From NCBI GenBank assembly GCA_935421135.1, contig OW285193.1, forward strand, positions 4,275,996-4,339,995: a stretch of DNA of 64,000 nucleotides. Direction: 5' to 3'. The number at the start of each line of letters is the position of its first letter. Within the stretch, counting starts at the first letter, position 1. The notes under the pieces were generated by a model. The model had not been told where the DNA came from. It saw only the letters and a program-made list of their open reading frames with translations, and searched no databases. This document shows, piece by piece, positions 10,268-24,300 of the stretch. A program made the position numbers and the translations under genes. The DNA comes from Bugulina stolonifera. Taxonomy: Eukaryota > Bryozoa > Gymnolaemata > Cheilostomatida > Bugulidae.

Positions 10268-13200
10268 CATTATCTACACTAACCAACTAAGCCATACATA
10301 AAAGATAGATTTTTCACCTGTAATTATATAAATACAGTAGTTTGTAAATAAGTAATTATAGTAAATTAAAATAGTAATTATTTGAAGAAATTTTAATTCA
10401 TAATGCATATATTTATTAGTACCCTTTGATGTATAGTTTTAATCCTGTCATCTCTGTAATTCTATTAGTCTAAACTTTCTTTTCTTAACCTAATAAACCA
10501 TTTTAGCTTTCTTTTCTCTGATATATTTATCTAGTATATAAGTAACCTTAAATTTCCTAAACTACATCGAAATATAAGGAGTCAATAAAAATATAAAAAT
10601 GCATCTCGTCTTGTTATTCATCATTAAGATACATTGTACTTGCTCTCACCAACATTTTCCAAAAGATCAAATACATACATATTCAGTTTGAATGGACTCA
10701 TCAACAAAATAATATGTCTAACAATAAAGCTCCTATTGCTGGCCTACCTGTAGGAGGATAAACAATCTTCCAGAGGGTGTTGATGCCGGATGAAATTATA
10801 GTTTATTTCTTCACAGCAACTCCTTGATGTCTCCTAGCACAGCACAGCAAGCGACAAACTCAAACTGTTTAGTCAGCATGCTAACCTTTGACATATGTAA
10901 CACACCAGTGATTGGTCAGTCATATGTATATTTTGGAAAATTCCAACCATAAAGTTTATGTAAAGTCAGTGCAGAGCAGTGGCATGGAAAAAATTTAATT
11001 TTCGGAAGGCATGCAAGCAGACATGCATACATGTACATGTTTGTTTTTCACACAGAAATGTTGGCCATAGGTCAACCTGCCACAGGGCGGCTGTGTTGAA
11101 AATGCATTTGTCTGTTTGTTGGCATGCTCATCACAGCTTTTAGTCTCAACATTTCCTCCAGTAGTTATTTGTTGGTATATGTGCATTTATTGTTGTGTGC
11201 AGATGGGGCTTTAGAAATAGAAGACGTGGCCAAGGCAAGTTTCTGGACTTTCATGCATTTGGCTGACGGTTAAAAGCCTTGACCTCTGTATGAAAATATC
11301 ATTTTTGTGTTCATTAGTTTTGTTAGGGCAGAAAGTTGATCATTAAACCCTCATGGAGCAAGCGATGCAATGTAGCACAATGACATGCATGTAACATAAT
11401 ATTATGGACTTGATAGACTATTTACTAGAAGAGATAATAACAATGTGGATGTATATCGTTGTGTCCAGTGCGTTGTATCGACAACCAAGTGACAGTACGT
11501 AATTACAGCATTGACATTTCTCATTATTGCACTACAGTGTAATCCATCCATATACATGTATGTTTTAATTGGCATCAGTTAAGATTGAATTGTTGTTATT
11601 GTGCTACTTTTACAGATGCTTTGATACTGTAAATACATGCCATGTCGGTTTACTTCTTTTGTGGACTATCCTCTTTGGTTTTATATCATGTAAAAGTATC
11701 TTTTTACATTCCAATCCAAGGCCGTTTGGTACATATTGTAACTCGAACCATTCTCTAGTCTGAGACCGACCTTTTGAACTTTTTAACCTATTGACCTTGG
11801 TCCAGAGCTGGTTTACAGATCTACATAAGGAACACAATTTTTCATTCTTACTTCAGTTGTCTGTAGACTGTAGGTTGCTCAATGAAGTCTCTTACTAATT
11901 GCACAATACATTCTCTTACTGTTTACTGCTAACAGTAAGATATCAGGCACTCTCTTTGGACTTGGGTCTCTCCAGGTGCAGTCCTATGATTACTACCAGA
12001 AAGCAACGCTCTAATTCCACACTACAGTTTTAAGGCACTGCTCCCACCAGGCTGTCTCGCTTCTCTACAACTCCACGCAATCTGGTGAGCTGAGGAGTCG
12101 TGCCCACACAACCGGGTCTTGCATGACCAACTTCCCAGTCTCTCTTCTCACTACATGGTGGATCTCCCCCCTCCCCACCCCCAGACATTATAAGACAGTT
12201 TCCCAGTGGTCATTGCTCATTTCTCGCTGCATGTTATGCTGTTTTGGGTTGTACTCAGCCTTTTAGCGTCTGCTTTGTTGGCCGGTTTCAATTCTTCCTC
12301 TTGTTACAATCTGCACTGTACATGTATGTTGTGCGGCTGCACCTCAGCTGCCCCTGCTGGACTCAACAATATTCATATAAAATGCCTATTGACTTGATGA
12401 CCATTGTCTATGTGAACCAAAACAACAAATCCCAATGGTAGCCCTGCATACATACAGGTACATTGTGTATTGTATATGTAATGTCTATTATAATGATATA
12501 TATACAAGTATGTGTTAATATACTCCTGGGGAACTGTATACTAACCTAATAACTGGTACCTTAGTTTCCCCACAATGTATACCATCCATGCTATATATCA
12601 ATCAGTAAGTCACATGTCACAATATGTCAGGGTGCTGCTATGGCTTGTCACGATTACAAACCCCACCACTGATTGGGCACAAGTAGATCTTCCATGGAAG
12701 GTGACAAAGTTCGTTGACCTCATATTGGATGTCGTTCACCTCACCACCCAACCTTTGGTTAGAGTGAGTATAAAGTTATTATGTTTAGGGTGGTGGAGCT
12801 TAGGCTAAGAATCTGTTTGTAGCATTGTTCTGAGTCTACTCATTGCATGTAACATATAATATAAATGCTTTACTATCATGATTACTCCATATGATGCAGA
12901 GCATGTAACCTATTACTATTTTATGAAAAGCTAATACGTCGTGAACTATGAACTATGAACTGTGAACCATTAGGTGTGTTTGTTCATAGCAATTATACTT
13001 TCATAGAATGAAAAACTAACATAAATAATTTATTTCATCCCACAGGAAGTTGCTGCACAATATGTATTGTTGTATAACCTACAACAAAAATCATGTGTGC
13101 AGCGGAAACAACCTAAACAGGCCTAGAGTTAAAAACCCAGGCTACTTTCACTGTCCCTGACTGCTGAGAAAAGTCTTCATGCGATAAAAAATATCTAATC

Positions 13201-13719
13201 TAAATAAATTGTTTAACATATAACATATTATTCGAAAGCTAATTTTTTCGCCGCGCGCTATATTGATCAATAGCACAACAACGATTCATTCTTCTCCATA
13301 TATTTCTGTATATTAGCCATGCGACTCAATTATCATTCCATAACAGGAGGTCTGTCTTACCGGGTAGGGCAACTCACTCTTTGGCTATACTTTGGTAAAG
13401 TTTTTCGTTTGGAAAAAACAGTCAGGTTTTCAATTAGGAGAAATTAAATAATTTAAATTTATTCTATGATTCAAATTATCTAATACCATGATGATAATTA
13501 CTTCACTAGATGTTGTTAAAATAATGTTAGTCATACGTGTAAAATGATATCACTTCACCAATCAGAAGGAAGGTTTTATATCTGCTCTTGTACCATCAAT
13601 CACACAATCAGTGCTTCGAATGGCCACTGACATAACCGCTCTTTATAGTCAGAATTAGTGCTAGGATATCATGTAGAACACTAATTAACAGTTTCTAATG
13701 TTCAATTTTTTTTGTTTTT

Positions 13720-13785
13720 CTCCACATCAGGGAGAACAGCAACATCACTGATTACAGATAAAGTCAGCAATACTATCAGTACAAG
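13720..13785 (-). pseudogene. Decayed copy of the signal-peptide exon at 1-149
   Basis: The minus strand reads LVLIVLLTLSVISDVAVLPD, aligned without gaps to residues 3-22 of the exon at 1-149 (LVPILTLLTLAVVSDAAILS). DNA identity is high through AAAGTCAGCAAT and the flanking bases. The initiator ATG is replaced by a T-rich run, and a stop follows shortly after the signal peptide, so this copy cannot make the protein. It implies an old tandem or segmental duplication. Confidence 0.6.
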
Positions 13786-14129
13786 AAAAAAAAAATTGAG
13801 AGAAGACAATTTCTAATTATGAACTATAACTTATGGGGTGCCCATGGATTATTGTACAATTACAAATAAAATTACAACTTTATATATCTCTCTACATGTA
13901 CATTACAGGTAATGTTGGCTATACCTATACCAGGACTACGTAGCTGAGGAATCACTCCTACCAGTACTGTGTTTACTTACAAACATGAGTAGTATGGGCC
14001 AATCACTCGGTGAGCTTTACCTGCGCTCACTATATATTACCTGCATATATCGATGATTAGCTAGCAGTGGTGTTGTGTCATACAGTGTATAATAGCTTGC
14101 TTATGCTTATGTCATATTTTTCTTACAAG

Positions 14130-14232
14130 AAAATTCATCTACGAGTGGTCAGAGACTTGGTTCTACATCTGTAGAGATAGCCCATGACTGCCTGGGGTTT
14201 GAACCTGGGGCTCTATGCTTCCTAATTGTCTT
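14130..14232 (-). repeat. tRNA-like SINE fragment
   Basis: On the minus strand it contains a pol III B-box-like GGTTCAAACCCC followed about 50 bp later by CAAGTCTCTGACC. The same order is seen in both arms of the inverted pair at 59857-60074, so all three are copies of one short interspersed family. No intact tRNA cloverleaf. Confidence 0.5.
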
Positions 14233-14499
14233 GCACAGTGGACAGACATATTGTGTGCCACTACACATGTCCGGCCCCCTTAGAAAGGAAGCTTTGCCAG
14301 TGAACAAAACATGCTTATTGGGCCGACTACATGCCATACTTTTCTCCATCTTGCTACATATGGGATTGGCCATAACTTTTCCTAAACGGAAATAGTGGTT
14401 TATTACCTTGTAGTAGTCCTTCCTTTGTGCTTCGAATACCTTCTCCATTCTAGTTACAATATAAATGTCTTCGCAAACTCTTGGATCAGCCCATAGAGG

Positions 14500-14730
14500 T
14501 AAGTATTCCTCTATGGATCAGCCTGGGTGGCAAATAAAATTCCCAAAATGGCCGAAGGGTTAGTGAACTGGGATTTAACACGGTCATCGGAACATCCAGA
14601 TTTCTAGCAAGACAATAATAATTTTGTGTTTGGCACAAGCCAATGTGTTGGTGACCCTGTGTCAGAAGTGGGCCAGAAAATTCTTGAACAGGTTGGTCTG
14701 TGCCTGAAATTTAGGTCATGAACGCACTAT
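14500..14730 (+). repeat. Dispersed repeat, partner of 50990-51184
   Basis: Around 14663-14724 the plus strand reads SEVGQKILEQVGLCLKFRS then a stop. 51088-51144 reads TEVGRKHFEPISLCLKFGY in the same orientation. The DNA around GTGGGCC and CTGTGCCT is shared too. This looks like a fossil of a protein-coding mobile element that I cannot name. Confidence 0.45.
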
Positions 14731-17700
14731 TCATATGATTGGTAGTTGACTTGAGAACTAAAGCTACCAGCATACCCACCGTTCTTTTAGAGAACTTAGA
14801 GCAGAGGTTAATTATATTGCCACATGACTTGAAAGGTCGTTTAGTCATGTGTTTTATGAAGCTGTCCATTCTTTCAATATAGAGAGAGCACAACTTCATA
14901 CAACATTGGTAAAAGCCTAATTCATCAATTACTAATTGAGAAAGCATGGTATAACACAACATTGTATATTATTTTGCATGGTATAGGTCTACATGTAGAT
15001 AAACACGTACATGTATAATATGTAGGCTTTATTATCATTACATGTAGATGCATGTTGAATACTTGGCCATTTTCATTTATTTCAGTTGACAGTGTGAAAT
15101 CTATATGGTATTCTTACCTATTACCTGTTGTGACCTGGGGTAAGTTATTAATATAACTTAGAGACTATCTCTATTGTTATGTACCAAATATCCATAGCCT
15201 ACTTTCTATATCTTACATCACATCACTGTAACAGAAGTAGTAGAAAGGCAGCCTCACTGTCAGAGTAGGAGAGTAGACATCGAGTGATACTGGAACTGCT
15301 TGTAAATGATCTCTAGAGTGTTGACTCAACGTTGGAACTCATTCACTAAACCTTGACCTCTGCTCCCTGAATCTGATACACTATATAGACTATATATGCA
15401 TTATATGTAGTACTTATGCAATGTGTAAAGAGATCTTCTACTTCTCCTATATTACGTAGAGGTTCCTTTGATGACACAAGTTCAAAGACCTCTATAATCT
15501 CTGTAATCTTCCACTCAGCAGTAGATATTATACTCCTGTTATTTATCATTACTCTGTTAATTGTGTTGATGTATGCAAGTATTATATATGTGAATTTTTT
15601 TCAATAATTAATTTTTCTTCCACTTGTATGTATTTACAATGTAGGTGCTTATTAGAAAGTGTTAGACTATAATATCCAAAATGTACGTGTAGGTAATATT
15701 CGCTAAGCCAACTAGGAAGAGCGTGAGAAAGCCAATTTTGAACAATCAAAATCACACACCAACAACCATTTTTCACAGCAGCCTCAACCTTCTCAAAAAT
15801 TCCATCATGCAAACCTGTCACAGGCACCTGTTATGGCACTTGTTAAGTACACAGCACATGCCATGAAACTACTAAAATAAACACTCTGCACACAATAATA
15901 TTTATATGTATATGATAAGGATATGAATAGGGCTTGTGTGCCCAACTCTCCGTACTACAATAAACGTCTAACTTGCTCTTTATACATGTTTATTTAGAGG
16001 ATTTATTGCTCTGCCACTTGCCCTTTGATTACAATTGCCTTCCACTTGTCTAGTTGTTATGATTAATGCTAATTTATTGATTATTGAATGAAAGCTGTTT
16101 TGCTGTTGTGTCATTAGCTTGACTGGGGGTATGGAATAATTGAGTTAGCTTTACTCAACAGCCTGTCTCCACTGTCTGTTACATACTCCCCTTCCTGTGA
16201 TGCTGTAGTCAGTCTGCTAGGCTAACATTTAACTATTTTACTCAATATTGCTGAACTTTACTGCTGAGCAGATTTATTTTCGGTGAGTGGTGTACTACAG
16301 GGTGATATATGCAGACTTTTTTTATAATTTTCTGTTTTTATATTAGTTAACAGTTGACTAGAGAGTTATACACCATTACTATTACTCTTCTAGACTTTTG
16401 CGCATAGATATCTCGCATGTAGACCTACTAGCTGAAAGTCTACAAATATGTACATATTTTCCCTCGGCTTCTCACATTCAATGTATAATTGAGTGTGGTT
16501 TGTTCATGCTAGTTTATGAGTTATAGCTAATGTAGTTGTATATATTTTAGCCTGTGAGTGTGAAGATTCTTTCATTAGACAAATATAGCATATCGTTAAA
16601 TTCTCAATATTTTTGAAAAGTTGAAAAGACTTTTGTTCCTATATTTTGCTCCCTTCAAATGTAAATACCGTATGCATACATGTGTCATAATGGCATCATG
16701 ACATAATGTAGAGGATTTGGAAAGTGTCCACTATTTTCGGAGCCTCCAATGTTATTATACATGTAGCAAAAAATTGGTAAGCCTATACCTTTCTTCTTGA
16801 TTCTTGAATAAATATTTTTGAAACTGCATAACTTCAGCAGATCTCGTAAATTATTGCTGTTTTATGCCAAAAATTGTCTAAATAGAAGATTGAATAATAC
16901 AAGCCTACAATCCTACAATTTATGCTCACGTTTCTAATTTTAAACACCATTCTAGACTACATATAAGTGCTAATGTATGTTATTTTGTGTTTGTAGAACA
17001 GTACTATGAGAGTTATGTGTGATTTTCCAAGCTTTGGGAAAATATTTCTACAGTACACTACGGAATTTTTACAAGTATCTTTGGTTGTTTAATATATAGA
17101 CATATTTATATAATATAATGTCTTTGAGGGAGAACATCAACTGCCAGTTGACCTCACGAGAGTTAGTGACTACAGTTGTAGCCCACACAATCTACATGTA
17201 TCTGTTTTACTGTTACATTGGTGCAACGTTTTCTGAGTTGCACCATGAAGTGTACATGTGTACATGTGTAGATAAGGACTATCAGCTGTTTTACTGATTT
17301 GGGAAATTTATGTACATTCCGTTTTGATTCTCATCAAATCTGTTTTATATTAACTTGTGCAAACCTGAGTAGACCATCTCACTAAAGATAGAAGATGCAT
17401 TTGGTGATACATAAAACTGAATATTTTTGCAAATATATTTTAGGCGACAATTCATAAAATATTGATATATTTTACTCAACCTATGAGTTAGTTTATACTA
17501 CGTCCAGCTATTGAAACCTAAAATCATGTTTACTTTGCATAATATTATTGAGTTTGCACATAAAATGTTTGCATTTTCCGTTAACTTTATGAATTTTTAA
17601 AGAGCAATAAGGATATCAGATTTGTGAGCAGCTGCTATGGGTTTGTCCATGTTTTACACCTAAGTTTCAACTCGGTGGCTGGCTCTTGTGTGTACACCAC

Positions 17701-18358
17701 TGATTTGCCACGAGTAACCATTATGTGTTCATAACATAACACGGTCTTTTGTAAACTCTCTTTTCAAATTCATCCAACAGGTTGGGAAGCAGCAACTGTA
17801 GAAACTATATTACTATTCACAGTCTTCAATTTTATTTTTCACTTTATCCATCTCATGGATATTCCCAGAAACTTGTCAAATGTATTTTATAGCAAACAAT
17901 ATTTGCTCGAGGCTTTATATGAGATTGAGCTGTCCACTAATCTCGTTATCTCGGAACAGCACGTTCATATCCAACTGTAGTTCTCTCATGTGAAGTTGTC
18001 TGGTACATGTATATTAGTATGCTACATGTTTAATGTGACACAACTGTACCTTGTGAAATGTTAAATAGATAAATCAATTACCAGGTTTAATGTCAACAAA
18101 GTTATGATGTTGCATGCAGTCATATACATACATGTATATACTCTTACATTATAACTTTGTAATTTAATAGCCAAGCCAGTAATATTGTTCAGTTGACCTT
18201 GTAGTGACCGATTGAACTTACTATAGTGACCTGTTGACCTTACTATTACGACTTATTAGTAATCGCTATTTATAGTGACCTATCATAAACTGGCTGTGAT
18301 TGGTTCTAGCACATTTAGCTATTCCATTTTAGTTGCAGTAAGAGTACCTTTCTCCAAA

Positions 18359-21300
18359 ATGAATCCGAGCACCCCACCTCAAGCGACATCTATGGTAAAC
18401 CCTCACTACTCCAGCCCTGGATCACCCCCTTCCCAATACAACACTTTCACAGGGAACCAAGGCTATTCACAGGGAAATACAACTCCTACTCCAGGTTTGT
18501 ACGATTTAAAGTCTACAGTGTGAATATCACCATGCTGACCCAGTTTAGAAGGATGAACCGCCAGTATTATACTATGACAGAGTAAAATGGTGCTGCACTG
18601 CATGGTCATGTACCAGTACTGGTAGTAAACAGTAGTTATACTAGTTGTTGTATGTACATTCATAATTATGTAGCCTAAGTTCAAAGTCCTTCAAAGAAAT
18701 ATGTCAGTATGTTATCAGTTGGCTGTAGAATTTGAGCTATCCTATATTCTGGACAGCTTAGGGTACAGGATAGGAGAGCTACTGAAGTTAGGGCACTGAG
18801 ACATGTGGAGATAACTATCAAACACAACTGCATGTAAATGCATGTGTTGTAGGTGGTGCAAGCTACGGTAGCATACTACACACCCCACAGTTAAACCACC
18901 CAAATCAGCCCTCTCCATATAACACTCCTGTTGTCAGTGTGACGGACTATAGCACTACTCCCCAATATGTACCTGCAAATATGGGTGTGGGCGGGGTGAC
19001 TAGCACACCCTACCCAGGATCTAACGGAGGTGCCGGGAACTATGGCTATGAACAAGAATATGTTCCTCCACCCACCGACTTTGATGCACTGTTTTCTGGC
19101 AAGGTGGCACCAAGTTTAATGGTAAGTGATGGTCTTCTAGAATGACAAACTACGCGGTGATGAGAGCTGTAGAAATTATATTTACGTTACTGTATATATC
19201 TAAAACTTATAATAACATTTTAGATAGCATAAAAAATCAAAACATTGCTACAGGTTTTGCTTCTACGGTGTGCTGTGAGTAGAAGTTATCTTCTCACCTA
19301 AGCCTCCTTCACTCTCTGATAATAAGAGTTGCATTCCCTTTACCATTGCTCCACTAAATTGAAATTGATTTATATGCATAATAGTTTATTATTAGCTTGC
19401 AGTGATACCAGGAGCTACCATATTAAAATGGATTCCAAGTACACAGTCACGGTATAATCTACACAATTATCTAATATATTGTATAATATTACAATAAAGT
19501 AAGTCAAGGGGGCTTCACTCAACAGATTTAAATACTCAATAAATTAAATTGCTATTAAGTTGGACTGATATTCTCCTGTATAGCTAACTGATTTAGACTG
19601 AAATCATTCCTTACAGATTGGTTACAAGTCCATGCATGTCTTTTTCTCCCTACTTACTGTTCTTGCCCTCTCTACTCCCTACTTGGTGTGAGTTCCTAGC
19701 CAATCATCTACCTCCCTCCTCCCTCACTGCTCTCACTCCATCTGAGAGCTGCCCACAGACACACAATCATTCTATCCCACAATCCCTTGTTGGCTCGTGA
19801 GTTTACTACATGCAATGCACTTGGTTGGCTACAATTAGTTGATGAACAACAAGTGGAGACCAGATATTTCACAAAGTGGTTTGAAAATGCCGATGGTTCG
19901 AAATGGATATGGCAATTAGAGGTTACTTGTCTATTGCTTACCAAAAGACCGATTTTCAACTGTTCTCAATTTGGGAATGTTCACCCATTCTAACATAATT
20001 TGGGAAGTTGACAGAGGTACATATTGCATGCAAATTCCCATGCTAACATGTTGATATTAAGTACATTTCCATAAACATTTACACCGAGCAGCAAACTTTT
20101 TTTGTAATGTACCATAGAAGCTGTTCCTTGAAGCTGTCTCTATGCCAGAAATAACTAATAACAATAATAAGGCAGTTTTGTTCCGACAGTATTGTGGTGC
20201 ATGTAGGCTAATGTAAAGTACTATTATAAACATACCAGCAAAATAATATATATAACATCGGCTATGAGGTGTGGAAGCGTGTACCGTGAGTGATGCAATT
20301 GATGCCTTCGCTCTTTCCATTTGTTACTATAAATAGATATCATAGAAAGAAGCATGGTAGAACATAACTGCATGGGAACACCTATGTCTATATATAGAGC
20401 TATTACATATTTTCATGCAATACGCAGATAGAACAAGTGCGTGGTAATATTACACCATTGTATGTACAGTAGGCTATATACAGTAAAGCACTTGATTAAT
20501 ATATGCATGAGAACCTTTGATATAGCTAATTTATTCCAAGAATTAGAATAATGTGTTCAATAAGTGGAGAGTACATCGAAGGTGTTATAATAAAACACAT
20601 TAACATTGCTGCTGGGAGAGTAAAAGACTTGATGCAGCTTCTGTGCACATATCAGGTAACATTGTACCTGAAATATTGACCCATAAATAATTTACACTCA
20701 GCCTTGCAGTGCTACGTAGCCATTATATCAACTGATACTGTATGTGTAGCAGCAGTAGCTACTCTGTGTACGCAAGTGTACACATACATTGCATATATAT
20801 GATACTGACATGGATAATTTCAGTTATAACAACAACATGAGGGTAAGTTTTGAATATTTGTAGAAATATGGCAGATAAATCTTTAGAGTGCATCTCTCTT
20901 TCGCTGTTCATTGTGGTTTACACAGCGTCTGCGTTACAGAGATGCACATATGACCTCTTTGTTGGTGACATTGACATGCTTCACCTTCAACTCCGCCATG
21001 TTTGGTGGAATCCAGTTCCTTGAATCTACTTCCCATATATGGTTATATATATCCATCCTTCATTCTCTACAGTTATTCTCAAACCCTACACGCTACAGAC
21101 ATGTGTGCAATTGTGCTTTACCTTCGTGGGTTTGCTGAAACCTATCCAAGAGTCTGCATGCATCATGAATCTTACCTGTACCTTGTCAGGGATCCGTGCA
21201 TGTACATGTTCGTATGCATTGTGTATGCAACATAGTATGATGTGTTACGATACAATGTTGGGCTTACTACTAATAGATCGATCAACCCATGAAATCGTAC

Positions 21301-24300
21301 CTTTTTGCACTACATGTATGTTCTATGAGCATAATGCTGTTTAGCTGTTGCCGTAGCAACCAAGTTGCATTATATTAACTCTCTCCACTATTTTGTAGAT
21401 TACTGGACCTGAGCATGCTTCTCATCTCAACAGTCAGAAAGCTAACAGAGTGCTCGGAATTGATGATCCCAGAAATCTCGGTAAGAGACAGAGTAGACTT
21501 TTCCATTATTCCATTTTGTATGGCAGATAGGTATGCTATTGTGTATATCCTGTGTAACTATAACAACCATGTAACTATAGCAACCATGTACATGTAACTG
21601 GAACAACCTTGTAACTATAGCAACCATGTAACTCTAACAACCATGTCACTTGAGTTATTCGCTTTACCCAACTTCTGTGTATATAAGAATTAACTAATGA
21701 CAGGAACTTATATACTTAGAATTAGAATTGTTCATAGGATGCTGCTGTACAGGCGGCCATATTGGCAAGTACTCAATAGTCGCTATTATACCTTGTACTA
21801 CAAGTTAGTAGTGTTGAACAATTACCCTAATTTAGTTTCCGTGAGACTACTCATTTTCCAATGATGAGTTTTAGAATCTATCAGCAATTTATTAATGAAA
21901 GTGCTCGGGTTATGTAACATCACTACATAATCACTAATGGCAGCACTTTTGTTTCTCTATCAGGTCTTTATAACGCATGCTCAATCTAATCTAACTATAT
22001 GTACATGTCGTTCAAGACATTAGTTAATTAAAAAGGGCATCCAGGTTTAAAAGTAAAGTGATGAAACCTGAGTTTTCCTACATAACAACAGCGTCTAATC
22101 TTTACACAGGGAAGGTCTTCATACATGTAAAAATAGAGCGTTAGCTAGTAGGAAAGGCCATATTATAATGACAGCTTTGAACAATCTTATTCTGGTTCAA
22201 TAGAATGTCTAATCAGTGAAGACGCAATAGCAATCCTACAATGTATCTTTGTGTACTTTAATGAGGAAAACGAACTGCGACCAACGTCTATGAATTCGTG
22301 ATTTTCAGCTTCAGGTTGAAATTATATCTATATCTACACATCTATCATATCCCATCTTGTAAAATGTGATTTAGAATTATAATGCAGTTTATACCACACG
22401 ACATGTTGAGCTGAGAAATTCAGGGTAGGATCCAGTTTTCCTAGAGTTTACGCTATTCCATCCCTCTCTAGTTCATGTGTTTTAATATCAAATCGATAGA
22501 AGCTAAGAGGAGAACAGTTGCAGTGGTTAGAGTGCTTCCAATGACGAGGTCTGCAGCTCAAACCACATCTGAGCCAATAGTGGTATCTGAAACAGATGCA
22601 TTCAGAATGTATATGCTACCAGCTTCATGATAGGCTGTGAGATGCAATAGGTCATATCTATCGTCCATTGTCCTGGCTATATGAGCTAGTAGAAAGTTTC
22701 ATCAAGCAAAATCCAGTCAATAAAGAAAGTCTGTTTTCACGAATGTAATTTTTTCTTGAAAACAGAAGCATCTACAATGCATAACAAAGGTCAGCGTATC
22801 TGAAATCAACCAATCACAGGATGGCTCCATGGCATGGTGCTCTGAAGCGACGTACAGATTGGTTTTTGCTTGGGTTACTAACAAGGCTCTGTTTGGACTC
22901 ATGACAAGACCGCATTGTCATAAACAGAGCAAATTGCCTCTATTCTAACCACACTTGAATTCATCAACAAAGAAAGTAGAAGTGGAAAACTTATAAGTGA
23001 AGTTAGTATGTATGAGAGTAAGCTATGAGTATTCCCAGTCCGAGAGAAGACAAGCCCTTCCTTTTCTACTTGTGCTGTCATGATGTTGTCTTACATTTAT
23101 ATATTACACAGTTTATGAGAACAGCGGGTACAGCAGAGCAGTACACTTTGACGTTAGTGATATGGACTTTGGTGAAGAATACGAGTACGAAAAAGTTGAA
23201 GCACAGGCTAGAAAAAGAAGAGGTCAGTGATGGTAGAGTTAACACTATATCACCACAACATTATGTACATGTGAACTATTATTAGTCAAACAGCCTGACA
23301 TCACAGGATGTGAGCTCGTTGGCTAGTTGATCGCTTGGTTAGAATTAGAACTTAGTGTAGACAATCTGCCCGTTGACAACGTTTTAGCAAGTTCACTACA
23401 GGCCTATTCTATGACACACAATGTGAACATAGCGCTTTAAAACATCTACATGTAGTCTACTGATCTCTTTGGTGTCACATTGTGATAAACTGAACAACAA
23501 GGGTCTAATTAGTTTGGTCCATTTCCAAAAGGATCGACAGATACGAAATAAAGGTTGAATGGTGAAAAGTGTGGAAGAAACTGTAGTTTATAGGCCACAT
23601 ATTTATTTGGTTATTCTGAGCGTCTGTTTTGTTGCCGCTACTGGAGTAGTGACAGAGTCCTGTCACCTTGCAGTTAATTGGTCAAAGTGGGAATTCCTTT
23701 CAATTTCTGCGTAACTGATGAGTTGTATAAATTACATTATATTTGCTAACATATACCCACAAGTGAATTCCGTGTATATCATTCATCATTACAGTGCCTG
23801 CCGAGAAATGATAATTATATTATCATGTATGAAGTGATATATATATTATTATGTAATTCATTGATTATTACTGTTATTGCTATAAATTATACTGCCTTCA
23901 TATGAACCTTAGGCACAACGTTTTAATCTATTTAAGACATTGATATTGACTAAATGCAAGTATATACACCATACATGTATATGTTCGCAGCTATTGGAAT
24001 TAACCTTCCAGTTTAGTTTATTCCTATTGGTTTCCAGAGGCCAATGAACCGCTTCTATACAAATTATATTCAAGCCATTGCTTTCTAGTAGATGTATATT
24101 GTTGATATGTATAAAGATCTGAAGTAGTCTTATGTTTTATTCTTATTCCAGGCTCCATTTCATATGCGCCAAAATTCCTGCACCACCATAAGTTACAGAA
24201 CCACTAAACTATGGTATGATTTGAGCTATACCACAAGCAATTCACTCCTCACTTTGCTCTGTGTAGCACTGCTACATACTTTTATTAAAAAGATCATAGA

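Larger units (their letters stand above)
10268..18338. other. Long intronic or intergenic stretch, no confident exon
   Basis: Mostly AT-rich unique sequence. It holds the decayed signal-peptide exon copy (13720-13785), a tRNA-like SINE fragment (14130-14232) and a protein-fossil repeat (14500-14730). A 63-codon ORF at 15416-15607 with one hydrophobic segment and a possible exon around 12607-12771 were seen but could not be tied to a gene. Confidence 0.4.

Noticed and set aside
12607..12771. Possible exon ending in a good donor GTGAGT
   Set aside because: No convincing acceptor or neighbouring exon of matching phase was found.
15416..15607. 63-codon ORF with a single hydrophobic segment
   Set aside because: No splice partners, no homology recognised; similar-length ORFs occur by chance across the window.
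20936..21001. Minus-strand ATG with good context and 21 codons (MAELKVKHVNVTNKEVICAS)
   Set aside because: Too short, stop without donor, inside an intron of the claudin-like locus; may be chance.
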